Part shown: one piece after another, positions 1 to 7,111 of the stretch
Layout: every line of letters starts with the position of its first letter
How positions within the stretch are numbered: position 1 is the stretch's first letter
From: Hyphomicrobiales bacterium
GTDB taxonomy: Bacteria > Pseudomonadota > Alphaproteobacteria > Rhizobiales > OSC116
Reading direction: 5' to 3'
DNA length: 13,846 bases
Assembly (NCBI GenBank): GCA_013214985.1
Contig: JABSRY010000022.1
Coordinates: forward strand, 1 to 13,846
Translations under genes and position numbers: made by a program
Notes under the pieces: model-generated
Told to the model about the DNA's origin: nothing
Databases searched by the model: none
The model's input: the letters and a program-made list of their open reading frames with translations, nothing else

Positions 1-372
1 GCTGTTTCTATCGACCCAGTTGTGCTGAAACAGCAATGGGAAGCCGCTTATGATTTTGTCACTGACCAAGCCGCACAGGTTTTGAATGAATATGCCAGAG
101 AAAACGACCCATTCAAAGAAATTGGTCGTCGTTCAGTTGCGGTCGAGATTACCAGTGTGGTCAGAGCTTCAGACGATAGCTTTCAGGTGAAATGGAATGA
201 GAGACACTATCTTAGTGGCACTTTCCAAACGCAGGAATCCTACACCGCCATTTTAACGGTCATTTTTCAAAAACCAAATGACGTAGAAATTTTACGAAAA
301 AACCCACTTGGACTATATGTTCATGGCCTTAATTGGTCGCGTGATGTTCAAACATTAGGAGGAACAAAATAA
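1..372 (+). CDS. trbF: Conjugal transfer protein TrbF (VirB8-like), C-terminal part
   Basis: The reading frame is open from base 1, so the gene begins to the left of the window and only its last 123 residues are seen. A GTG at 22 lies inside the gene and is not a likely start. The fragment has the look of the periplasmic VirB8/TrbF domain: a helix around QQWEAAYDFV, then alternating strands, ending with the NPLGLYV motif and an aromatic tail (NWSRD), which is typical of TrbF. TrbF is an inner-membrane bitopic scaffold of the type IV mating-pair apparatus that contacts the VirB10- and VirB9-like proteins. Its TAA shares one base with the ATG of trbG (TAATG), and trbG and trbI follow, so the genes are co-transcribed and probably translationally coupled. 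The family assignment is by motif and neighbourhood. Confidence 0.85.
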   Translation, partial: AVSIDPVVLKQQWEAAYDFVTDQAAQVLNEYARENDPFKEIGRRSVAVEITSVVRASDDSFQVKWNERHYLSGTFQTQESYTAILTVIFQKPNDVEILRKNPLGLYVHGLNWSRDVQTLGGTK

Positions 373-1373
373 TGAATATTGCCACGAAATTATTGCTATC
401 AACCGTACTGGCATTAAGCGTATCAGCATGTGCGACTAAGAATAAACCGCCAATCATTTCTTATGATACGGAAGACTTCGAGCCTGCTCTTGTTGAGCAA
501 GCGCCACTCTTGCCATTTGAAGTCGTAGCAATTCCAGAGCCTTTGCCATTGCCAGGCCAGTTAAAACTCATTGATATTCGAGACGATATCAAGATTGATC
601 TTTCAGATTCATTGGAACCTACGGATAGAGTTGAGAATGCCAATAAAGCCGCAAGATTTGAACCAATTAAAGATGGTTATATCAATGCCATTCAAGTTTA
701 CCCGTTTACAAAAGGTGCGTTGTATCAGCTTTATGCCGCGCCCGAACAGGTCACAGATATTGCTTTACAAGAAGGTGAAAAGCTTTTGTCAGTATCAGCG
801 GGTGACACGGTTCGGTGGGTTTTGGGTGATACCATGTCAGGTGCAGGTTTTGATTCACAGGTTCACATTTTGGTCAAACCAACAGCCGCAGATTTAAAAA
901 CCAATCTTGTCATTACCACCGATAAACGCGCCTACCATTTAGAAATGCAGAGTTTTGAAACCACATATATGGCTTCAATTTCTTGGCATTATCCGCATGG
1001 TGAGCTGACCTCTCTTAGACGTGTGGCCGCCAAAGCAGAGCAAGCTGACAATAAAGTGGTTGATTATGGCATTGACTTAAACCGCATCAAATTCCGCTAT
1101 GAAATCACAGGTGATAATGCGCCTTGGAAGCCAACACAGGTGTTTGATGATGGTCGTAAAGTCTATATTGAATTTCCGAGCGGCATCATTCAAGGTGAAG
1201 CTCCACCATTATTTGTTGTTGGTTCAGAAGGTGAAAATCAACTTGTCAATTATCGCATGAAAGGCCGTTTCTATATTGTTGACCAATTGTTTGCAGCCGC
1301 TGAATTGCGTCTTGGTCAATATCCGCTATTGGTTGTTCGTATCAGCCGTACAGATGGAGAGGGAGCCAAATGA
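372..1373 (+). CDS. trbG: Conjugal transfer outer-membrane lipoprotein TrbG (VirB9-like)
   Basis: The 333-residue product begins with a lipoprotein signal: a hydrophobic stretch at about residues 6-19 and the lipobox VSAC, with the acylated Cys at residue 20. A VirB9/TrbG beta-sandwich follows. The N-terminal domain spans roughly residues 95-215. The C-terminal domain, about 230-325, contains the strand KVYIEFPSGI and the APPLFVV segment typical of the family. TrbG and TrbI form the outer-membrane core complex of the conjugative type IV secretion channel. A strong Shine-Dalgarno, AGGAGG at 357-362, lies 9 nt before the ATG and fixes this start. The start overlaps the trbF stop by one base. 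The 3' end overlaps trbI by 4 nt (ATGA). Length and neighbours fit an intact gene. Confidence 0.92.
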   Translation: MNIATKLLLSTVLALSVSACATKNKPPIISYDTEDFEPALVEQAPLLPFEVVAIPEPLPLPGQLKLIDIRDDIKIDLSDSLEPTDRVENANKAARFEPIKDGYINAIQVYPFTKGALYQLYAAPEQVTDIALQEGEKLLSVSAGDTVRWVLGDTMSGAGFDSQVHILVKPTAADLKTNLVITTDKRAYHLEMQSFETTYMASISWHYPHGELTSLRRVAAKAEQADNKVVDYGIDLNRIKFRYEITGDNAPWKPTQVFDDGRKVYIEFPSGIIQGEAPPLFVVGSEGENQLVNYRMKGRFYIVDQLFAAAELRLGQYPLLVVRISRTDGEGAK

Positions 1374-2647
1374 AAGATGATTTTCTAAGTGCCAAGAAAG
1401 CTGATAAAATGTTGCCCGAGAATTTAGAGCTTCGGGGGCAACCGAGGCCAGTCACAAGGCTTAATAGAAAGCTTCTTATTGGCATGACTGGTACAAGCAT
1501 GGTTCTTATATTTGCCGCAACATTTTATGCCTTACAGCCTAAAAACTTTGATGCAGAAAAGAGGCAGCAGCTATATAATATTCAGAACAAGGAAACACCG
1601 GAAAACCTGAATAGTTTGCCGCAGGACTATCAAGGGTATCAGCCGCCAAAACTTGGCGCACCATTGCCGGGCGAATTAGGTGGCGCAGTTTTAGATACTG
1701 AGGCGCGGGCAGGGTTAACACCACCACCAGCCTTGAATAATTCCATGCCGTTTCTAGCAGACCCTTTGGACGATATAAAACGCGCCCAACGAATTAGATT
1801 GGCACAGCGTAAACAACAAGGTCGTGAATCATCAATATTCTTTCAAATCACGCCACAATCGAAATCGGCCGATACAAATCCACAATCACAAAACCCATTG
1901 AGTGTTTTTAACTCTGATTTTGCAGCAACAGCCAATCAAGTGTTTGGCGCGAACTTAACTTCAATTTTGGGGCAGGGTGGTGATGGCCTGTCAAATCCTG
2001 ATCTGAATGGACAAGCAGGTAAATCAACGTTCTTAAATAATGGCCCTGACAAATCCATTTACAATCCATTTGAAATGCAAACGCCAATCTCTCCATATCA
2101 AATTATGGCGGGAACAGTGATTGCAGCAAGCCTCATCACAGGCTTGAACTCCGACTTACCTGGCACAGTCATAGCACAGGTGACAAAGCCTGTTTATGAC
2201 ACTGTTACAGGAAAGCATTTACTCATTCCACAAGGCACACGATTGCTTGGAAAATATGATTCAAAGGTTAGCTTTGGTCAATCTAGAGCTCTGGTGGTTT
2301 GGCAGCGCCTAATTCTACCTAATGGCTTATCTATCGTGATTGATAATTTGCCAGCAACTGATCAAGCTGGCTATGCAGGGCTTGAGGACGAGGTGGATTT
2401 CCATACATGGAATCTAATTCAAGGCATTGCCCTGTCAACATTATTGAGCGTTGGCGCAGAGCTTGCTTTTAATGGTGAGAGTGACATTGATCAAGCCATT
2501 CAGGATGGCTCTGAAAAGAATATCAATCGGGCAGGGCAGAAGCTTGTAGAACGCCAAATTGACGTTCAGCCAACCATTAAAATACGACCTGGTTATCCAT
2601 TACGCATCATTGTCCATAAAGACATCATTCTGAAACCATATAAATAA
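1370..2647 (+). CDS. trbI: Conjugal transfer protein TrbI (VirB10-like)
   Basis: The 425-residue product has the VirB10/TrbI plan. A short cytoplasmic N-terminus is followed by one membrane helix at about residues 34-54 and a proline-rich periplasmic linker at about 80-130 (including QPPKLGAPLPGELG). The conserved C-terminal beta-barrel domain starts at about residue 238 (SPYQIMAGTVIAASLITGLN) and includes LLIPQGTRLLG at 284-294. The protein spans both membranes and links the inner-membrane energy complex to the TrbG outer-membrane ring during conjugative DNA transfer. The ATG overlaps the trbG stop by 4 nt. A purine-rich GGAGAGGGAG at 1356-1365 serves as ribosome site. The C-terminus, ending LKPYK, looks complete and the gene appears intact. 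Confidence 0.93.
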   Translation: MKDDFLSAKKADKMLPENLELRGQPRPVTRLNRKLLIGMTGTSMVLIFAATFYALQPKNFDAEKRQQLYNIQNKETPENLNSLPQDYQGYQPPKLGAPLPGELGGAVLDTEARAGLTPPPALNNSMPFLADPLDDIKRAQRIRLAQRKQQGRESSIFFQITPQSKSADTNPQSQNPLSVFNSDFAATANQVFGANLTSILGQGGDGLSNPDLNGQAGKSTFLNNGPDKSIYNPFEMQTPISPYQIMAGTVIAASLITGLNSDLPGTVIAQVTKPVYDTVTGKHLLIPQGTRLLGKYDSKVSFGQSRALVVWQRLILPNGLSIVIDNLPATDQAGYAGLEDEVDFHTWNLIQGIALSTLLSVGAELAFNGESDIDQAIQDGSEKNINRAGQKLVERQIDVQPTIKIRPGYPLRIIVHKDIILKPYK

Positions 2648-2658
2648 GGAGCAAAATA

Positions 2659-2871
2659 ATGACGTTGAAACTATCAAAGTTACCGAAACGCACTCCGATC
2701 AAAATTAATATTGTACTCAACGCTGAAACCCATGCTGCAATGGTTGATTACGCACGAATTTATGAAGAAACTTACGGAAGTAAAGAAAGTGTAGAAGAGC
2801 TAATTCCATATATGATAGCGGGCTTTTTAGACAATGACCATGGGTTTAAGAGAGCAAGGAAAATTATGTAA
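2659..2871 (+). CDS. DUF2274 family small protein of the trb operon
   Basis: This is a 70-residue protein starting with ATG, preceded by AAGGAG at 2646-2651 that overlaps the trbI stop. The gap to trbI is 11 nt. The sequence has a basic N-terminus (KLPKRTPIKINIVLN), then a helix starting THAAMVDYARIYEE and a second helix near IPYMIAGFLDND. This matches the DUF2274 proteins that commonly close trb operons directly after trbI. The function is not established. The arrangement, a short strand followed by helices, resembles a ribbon-helix-helix DNA-binding fold, so a regulatory or accessory role in transfer is possible, but that is inference. It is the last gene of the transfer operon seen here. 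Confidence 0.8.
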   Translation: MTLKLSKLPKRTPIKINIVLNAETHAAMVDYARIYEETYGSKESVEELIPYMIAGFLDNDHGFKRARKIM

Positions 2872-2981
2872 TAAAGTTGATATTACTTCTATAGAACAGT
2901 CAAATCTTTTGTAGGGTTTATTTGAATCGGTAAAATTTAATGTTCTGTTTAGGTAAAACGTTAGCTTCTATTGGTGTAGGC

Positions 2982-2999
2982 TAAATTAAATTTAATTTA
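2982..2999. repeat. 18-bp perfect palindrome
   Basis: TAAATTAAATTTAATTTA reads identically on both strands with no spacer. It lies about 110 nt after the last trb gene and about 180 nt before the DUF2235 start. It could be an operator for a dimeric regulator or simply low-complexity A+T sequence. Because it is made only of A and T, chance occurrence is more likely than for a mixed palindrome. Confidence 0.5.
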
Positions 3000-3017
3000 C
3001 ATACGATATTTAAAACA

Positions 3018-3046
3018 AGTTACTGATAAAAGAGGGCATCTATAAT
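3018..3046 (+). promoter_or_regulatory. Possible sigma70-type promoter for the DUF2235 gene
   Basis: A perfect -10 hexamer TATAAT occupies 3041-3046. The region 17-20 nt upstream has no good -35; the nearest partial match is TTACTG at 3020-3025, at a short 15-nt spacing. A second TATAAT at 3062-3067 also lacks a clear -35. Transcription from here would give a leader of roughly 125 nt. This is a weak call based on the -10 box and gene position only. Confidence 0.25.
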
Positions 3047-3118
3047 AGAATCGGCAACTTTTATAATGCAAAAAATGTTATTCAAGACTTGGTGATCTTA
3101 TCTCAATGCGTTATGAAT

Positions 3119-3141
3119 AACTAATACTTTAGAGATTAGTT
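3119..3141. repeat. 7-bp inverted repeat upstream of DUF2235 gene
   Basis: AACTAAT at 3119-3125 and ATTAGTT at 3135-3141 are exact inverted copies separated by 9 nt. The element ends 36 nt before the ATG at 3178, in the leader of the DUF2235 gene. It may be an operator or a small RNA hairpin. There is no T run after it, so it is not an intrinsic terminator. Confidence 0.4.
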
Positions 3142-3177
3142 GTGTTTGCTTTAATCAGATAGGTTAGGTGATTTTTT

Positions 3178-4638
3178 ATGCCCAAAAATATACTCATATT
3201 TTCAGATGGAACGGGACAAATGGGCGGACAACGTCCAGACCAGAGACTATCCAATATATACAAAATGTACCGTGCAATGCGTCCTGGATCAGATTCTTCT
3301 ATAAAACCAAGCGAACAATATGCTTTTTATGATCCTGGTTTGGGTGCTGGTGAAGTTGATGGTATTACTTTCAAAAAAACGCGTAACATGCTAGAGGCCG
3401 CAGTTGGTACAGGTATCGACGAGAATGTAATCGACTGTTACCAAGCAATTATTTCAAGTTATGAACCTGGGGATCGAATCTGTATTTTTGGGTTTTCTCG
3501 TGGTGCATATACTGCCCGAGCAGTAACAAATGTTCTTAACCTTTGCGGTGTTCCTACACAAATGCCTGATGGTACTCCTATTCCCAGATATGGAAATAAA
3601 TTGAGAAAGATTGCTAGCGATGCTGTTAAATACGTTTACAATCATGGTGCTGGTTCAAAGCGTAGTCAATATGAAGAGGAACGTGAAGAAAAAGCGCGTC
3701 GTTTCAGAACTAAATATAAGTCAAATGCAGAAGGAGAAAAAGCGCACGAACAAGGTAATGTGCAGCCGACATTTGTTGGCGTCTTTGATACCGTTGCCGC
3801 TCTTGGAAGTCTGACAGCAAACATCCTTGTGTTGAGCGTAACGCTAATCTTATCTGTATTTACGGTGGCTAGTTTCCTATATGACTGGCATTGGGCATTA
3901 AAGATATTATTGTCAGTTTCTACAGTTACCACTTTTTATTGGTTATATATCTCCTTAATAGGCCAAATTAAGTATTTTTCACCAAATTCGAATAAAACAT
4001 TACGGTTTAAAAACCCCAGCGATTGGATAGCAATCTGGAAAAACAGTCATTGGGCAGTTTGGAAGCAAAAACATTACGACAGATATCTTGATTCTGATGT
4101 CCAATATGCAAGGCATGCGCTTGCAATAGATGAGCAGCGTGCAAGTTTTCCTCGTGTTAAATGGGGTAGTAAAAAGGAGATGGATAAAACCAAAGGGCGT
4201 GAATTTGATTGGTTGAAACAATATTGGTTTGCTGGCTGTCATAGTGATATTGGCGGGAGCTATCCTGAAACAGAGTCTAGGCTCAGTGATATCGCCTTGC
4301 AATGGATGGTCAATGAGTTAAAAGAATGCGTTCCTGAAGTTCAAATTCTTGATGAAAAACTGGTTACATCTCCTGATCCGTTATCGCTACAACATGAGGA
4401 ACGATTTATTTTCTCTTTAGGTTTCATTCGAAAAAGGTGGCTTAAAAAAGCAAGGGAAGTGAACGGGGGACCTCTTCATGAAACAGTATTACAACGATTG
4501 GGTGCTAGTATTGTTCCACAAATGGATGAGATGAAGCCATATCGCCCTAGTTCTTTAGCAGATCATCCTGAGGCAAAAGATTTCTATCGAATAACCGAAG
4601 AAAAGCTCAAAGATTCAGAAGTTAATAAATCGATTTAG
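3178..4638 (+). CDS. DUF2235 alpha/beta-hydrolase (Tle1 phospholipase-like) with membrane segments
   Basis: The 486-residue protein has the hallmarks of the DUF2235 family (T6SS Tle1-like catalytic domain). It opens with a DGTG motif (residues 10-13). The nucleophile elbow is GFSRG at 105-109, with Ser107, followed by AYTAR. GVFDTVA at 201-207 holds the likely catalytic Asp204, and WFAGCHSDIGGSY at 350-362 holds the likely His355. Tle1 members cleave phospholipids using a Ser-Asp-His triad; the substrate of this protein is unknown. Two hydrophobic stretches at about 214-233 and 241-262 lie between the Asp and His motifs and look like membrane helices. A charged region (about 160-195) precedes them. 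No signal peptide, VgrG, PAAR or adaptor gene is present nearby, so a T6SS role is unsupported here. The start is supported by AGGTG at 3166-3170, 7 nt upstream. It converges on the immunity genes to the right. Confidence 0.85.
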   Translation: MPKNILIFSDGTGQMGGQRPDQRLSNIYKMYRAMRPGSDSSIKPSEQYAFYDPGLGAGEVDGITFKKTRNMLEAAVGTGIDENVIDCYQAIISSYEPGDRICIFGFSRGAYTARAVTNVLNLCGVPTQMPDGTPIPRYGNKLRKIASDAVKYVYNHGAGSKRSQYEEEREEKARRFRTKYKSNAEGEKAHEQGNVQPTFVGVFDTVAALGSLTANILVLSVTLILSVFTVASFLYDWHWALKILLSVSTVTTFYWLYISLIGQIKYFSPNSNKTLRFKNPSDWIAIWKNSHWAVWKQKHYDRYLDSDVQYARHALAIDEQRASFPRVKWGSKKEMDKTKGREFDWLKQYWFAGCHSDIGGSYPETESRLSDIALQWMVNELKECVPEVQILDEKLVTSPDPLSLQHEERFIFSLGFIRKRWLKKAREVNGGPLHETVLQRLGASIVPQMDEMKPYRPSSLADHPEAKDFYRITEEKLKDSEVNKSI

Positions 4639-5109
4639 GAGTTGATATATACTGGTGCGTTTGAGGAAACTACAAAGATATGATTCTTACGACTTCGACT
4701 GACGGGTTTTAAAGTTTACTGAATTATTACAAATTATGGGGGAGCCAAATAGAGTGCATTCCGTCTTTGAAAGGTTTTTATAACCTAGAATATTCATTAT
4801 CATATTTTTAGGTTAAATATGATCATTATGCAGTTCACCTCAGTTGACGATAAGTTTTGAAGCAACCTTTTCAAGCTTACCTATTTTGAGGTTAATCCAT
4901 TTTTAGGTTGATTTTGTCAAGTTAGATTCTAGAAAAAGAATTGGGTTTGACTGTTAGGTGTGAAAACGCACTTTATTCTGACGGTGTTTGATATTTTTGC
5001 CTGACATCAGAATTGAGTATATTTCAAATTGGCAGAGCTAAAATAGTGGTATCGTCATAATTTACACACTTTAGATGATACGTCCATTATCTCCAAAATT
5101 GGATCTCAT
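4639..5109. other. Gene-free stretch between convergent units
   Basis: Neither strand carries a convincing coding region in these 471 nt; stops occur often in all frames I read. It lies between the 3' ends of the DUF2235 gene (+) and the broken immunity gene (-). I found no classical intrinsic terminator for either unit. The visible structure is limited to several AGGTT/AACCT copies at 4772-4814, 4881-4885 and 4906-4910, plus a 7-bp inverted pair ATTCTGA at 4975-4981 and TCAGAAT at 5007-5013. It may be decayed sequence. Confidence 0.55.
4772..4814. repeat. Nested inverted repeats with AGGTT/AACCT arms
   Basis: AGGTT at 4772-4776 faces AACCT at 4782-4786 across a 5-nt loop. The same AACCTA (4782-4787) also faces TAGGTT at 4809-4814, with a partly paired A+T interior. 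The central arm could therefore pair in two alternative ways. No T run follows and the stems are short, so termination is doubtful. It is reported as a structural observation only. Confidence 0.35.
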
Positions 5110-5492
5110 TTACTTATCATTTGGATATTCAAATTTAGTGGTTACGCTAGCGTCTTCATTAATAAACAATGTGAATGCATTCCAATCCCCACTTGTATGC
5201 GTCTTCATTTTTGCATGCAGTTGAGGAACCAAGTCCAATGCGTCATCGTTTTTCAATAAAGCGTATTTTTTTCATCTTGAACAAAAAATGTTAACTGGCT
5301 TCCAACCGATTCACTTCCATCTTCATATCCATGGTCATATTCAAATCGGCATGCGGCTCTTGTGTACCATTCTGGAGCACGAGTTATAATCGCGCTATAT
5401 AACTGGTCAATCAATTGTCTCTGATCTTCAATGGGATTGTTCGTATTATGGTTAATATACGTTAATGAAAACGCCGTGCAGAAGCAAGGCAA
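5110..5492 (-). pseudogene. YezG/DUF600-type immunity gene, frameshifted
   Basis: Read from the right, the first frame gives about 79 residues that include QLIDQLYSAI and APEW, then stops with TGA at 5253-5255. Restoring one A in the A7 run at 5266-5272 opens the other frame. It then continues through YALLKNDDALDLVPQLHAKM, SGDWNAFTLFINEDAS and KFEYPNDK to a TAA at 5110-5112. The joined protein of about 127 residues has the YezG/DUF600 pattern: an N-terminal LYxxI..PEW helix, an acidic FF strand, and a C-terminal W..xTLxI..D...FxY segment. YezG of Bacillus subtilis is the immunity partner of the YeeF toxin. The start is uncertain: the only start-like codon is a TTG at 5490-5492 without a clear Shine-Dalgarno, and the frame is closed at 5502-5504. 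The break could be a real mutation, a homopolymer sequencing error, or slippage on the A run. Confidence 0.7.
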
Positions 5493-5544
5493 TGGCTTGA
5501 ATTAATATGCGTATGTAGATCATGCCAGATGCATCATTTCGATA

Positions 5545-6015
5545 TTAGATGTAGTCACGCTCAACACGGTAGTCTTTCTCAATCCTTTCAACCAACAATG
5601 GTGCACTTGGCAGGGATGGACCGACGGGGTATTTTTTTTCAGCATCTGACAATGGGCGATGAACTTTCCACTCATTTTGCCCATCCCAAAAAAACCACAT
5701 GGTGTCATCGCCTTTAAGGTTATTGGTACCTCTAAATACCGGAAATTCCGCCAGACGCTTAGATACTGACACATTGGCTACCAATGTAAACAAGCCTTGC
5801 CGAACGGCATCTTGTATCAAAAACGTAGTAATAAACTGCGGCTCTGTGTTCACAAGTAGCCCGAAATCATCCGGCTCTTTGGCAAAAAACTCTCTAAAAA
5901 CGGCTACCACAAATTTCCACTTTGAGTTGGTATTAATCACCTGCCCATAACAAACGCCTTCTGACGTTAAAATTTGAAATATGTCGCCTACTTGTATTGT
6001 CTTTCGTTTCAGCAT
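5545..6015 (-). CDS. Imm26-type immunity protein
   Basis: This 156-residue protein starts with ATG one nucleotide after the toxin-ORF stop (TAAGATG), so translation is very probably coupled to it. The N-terminus has the Imm26-like pattern: a basic start, then VGDIFQI, EGVCYGQVI and a hydrophobic strand (KFVVAVF). The rest is mixed alpha/beta with a C-terminal WFFWDG and WKVHRPLSDAEKKYP segment. Proteins of this type are cytoplasmic and are encoded immediately downstream of polymorphic-toxin C-termini, whose activity they neutralise. By position it is the best candidate for cognate immunity to the GIY-YIG nuclease domain encoded next to it. The family call is from pattern recognition and context; direct binding is inferred. 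The frame is intact. Confidence 0.72.
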   Translation of the reverse strand: MLKRKTIQVGDIFQILTSEGVCYGQVINTNSKWKFVVAVFREFFAKEPDDFGLLVNTEPQFITTFLIQDAVRQGLFTLVANVSVSKRLAEFPVFRGTNNLKGDDTMWFFWDGQNEWKVHRPLSDAEKKYPVGPSLPSAPLLVERIEKDYRVERDYI

Positions 6016-6016
6016 C

Positions 6017-7087
6017 TTAGTTCGTCCATTGATAATCTACTCTATCAAGCAATTCTTTACCACGTATGAGTGATTGCTCATATGCCGTGGGATTTTTTGT
6101 CGGCGAAATCGAATTGATTTTGTTCAGCAGTGAGCCGCCTTCGACTTTGCCCAAACCATAATAATTGATCAGAGTTTGTTCAACTGCACGTGCGTCAGCA
6201 CGTGAAATGTTGCTTAGCCCCCTAATACCTTCGATTTCGATCCCTTTTTGGGACAAATGCTCTGCGCCCCGTCGAGCAACATCATCGGTAATACCAACAT
6301 ACCTAGTAGTGCCGTTGACTACACAGGTATAAACGCAAGTCTTACCACCTATCACTGTCGTATTTGTGACTTTTATTTTAACAAATTTAATTTTAGAAAT
6401 CAAGCCTGCTGGCACAATTGCTTCGATGCCGCCTGCTATTAATGTACCAATAGCAAAAGGATCACCATTTTTTAGGTTTGTACCAAATTTTTCAAGGGAT
6501 GCTTTTAATTCCTCAGTAATTTCCTCAGGGTGTTCGCTAATATATAGGAGCATTTCTTTTAAATCATCTTTTAACTGTTCTGCTTGCTCATCACCCTCTG
6601 AACCAAGTAAAACACCAATATTAATGCCTAAATCATATATAGCTTCGACTGAACTGCCTAAAGCAGAGTAAACTGCAGCACCCATTAGTCTTTCATTATC
6701 AACATTTTCAAGTAATGCTGCATGAACATCGCCACCAGAATCAATTGTATTAGAAATGTTTTGTAGGGCATTTTCATTCGTGCCATAATATTTACTTAAT
6801 AGCCTTGTTACTTCAGGGTTTGCTTTTACAAATGCTTTAAAGATTTCGGGTTCATCTTCAGCACATGTAAGTAAAATGTCTGCAGCAATTTTTATTTTTG
6901 ATAATGCAAATGTTCCTGATGAATTATTAATCAAATCATCGATTGATTTTTTAAGCGTTTCAGCAATATCTACTTGATTAATTTCATTAAGATAAGCGTT
7001 CAACGCGATTTGACATTTTTTAGAGTTGATAACACATGGCACTATAATTGCGCCACCCGCAAAATTACTGGCATTACCAAACAACAA
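6017..7087 (-). CDS. Detached C-terminal toxin region with GIY-YIG-type nuclease domain
   Basis: Numbered from the nominal TTG at 7085-7087, this ORF codes for 356 residues. Residues 1-210 are mostly helical pretoxin-like sequence. A hydrophobic glycine-rich stretch follows at about 211-232. The last 100 residues have the GIY-YIG nuclease layout: VYT at 252-254, YVGIT at 263-267, Arg272/Arg273, His277, the helix ADARAVEQTLI with Glu303, and LNKINS at 321-326 with an Asn. Such domains cut DNA, and as exoprotein tips they act as antibacterial toxins. The frame is the same as that of the giant exoprotein upstream and is open right from its TAA, with no stop over 364 codons. The first ATG is only at residue 135, and no good Shine-Dalgarno precedes the TTG. 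It is thus most likely the former C-terminus of the exoprotein, now cut off. Whether it is expressed alone is unknown. Imm26 follows after 1 nt. Confidence 0.75.
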   Translation of the reverse strand: MLFGNASNFAGGAIIVPCVINSKKCQIALNAYLNEINQVDIAETLKKSIDDLINNSSGTFALSKIKIAADILLTCAEDEPEIFKAFVKANPEVTRLLSKYYGTNENALQNISNTIDSGGDVHAALLENVDNERLMGAAVYSALGSSVEAIYDLGINIGVLLGSEGDEQAEQLKDDLKEMLLYISEHPEEITEELKASLEKFGTNLKNGDPFAIGTLIAGGIEAIVPAGLISKIKFVKIKVTNTTVIGGKTCVYTCVVNGTTRYVGITDDVARRGAEHLSQKGIEIEGIRGLSNISRADARAVEQTLINYYGLGKVEGGSLLNKINSISPTKNPTAYEQSLIRGKELLDRVDYQWTN

Positions 7088-7111
7088 GATATCGCCATCA
7101 ACTAAAAGCTT

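Larger units (their letters stand above)
2872..3177. other. A+T-rich intergenic spacer between trb operon and DUF2235 gene
   Basis: No coding region can be supported in these 306 nt. The stretch is strongly A+T-rich and contains an 18-bp perfect palindrome, two perfect TATAAT hexamers (3041-3046 and 3062-3067) and a 7-bp inverted repeat just before the next gene. I see no clear G+C-rich hairpin followed by a T run that would terminate the trb operon. The break in operon structure here suggests that the DUF2235 gene is a separate transcription unit. Confidence 0.6.

Noticed and set aside
4738..4791. GGGGGAGCCAAAT resembles the ribosome site before trbI and is followed by a GTG.
   Set aside because: The following frame stops after nine codons, so it is no gene. 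The match to the trbI leader is short and probably chance.
4975..5013. 7-bp inverted repeat ATTCTGA/TCAGAAT as an intrinsic terminator for the immunity genes.
   Set aside because: The loop is 25 nt, the stem is A+T-rich and there is no T run after it on either strand.
2872..5109. Search for tRNA genes, CRISPR-like arrays or insertion-sequence ends in the intergenic stretches.
   Set aside because: I saw no cloverleaf pattern, no regularly spaced repeats, and no transposase remnant or terminal inverted repeats.
5452..5523. A 23-residue hydrophobic ORF on the minus strand (starting MIYIRILIQA) between the Imm26 gene and the broken YezG gene.
   Set aside because: It is short, has no Shine-Dalgarno, and overlaps the start of the YezG-like reading in another frame. 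It does not look like a YezG N-terminus.
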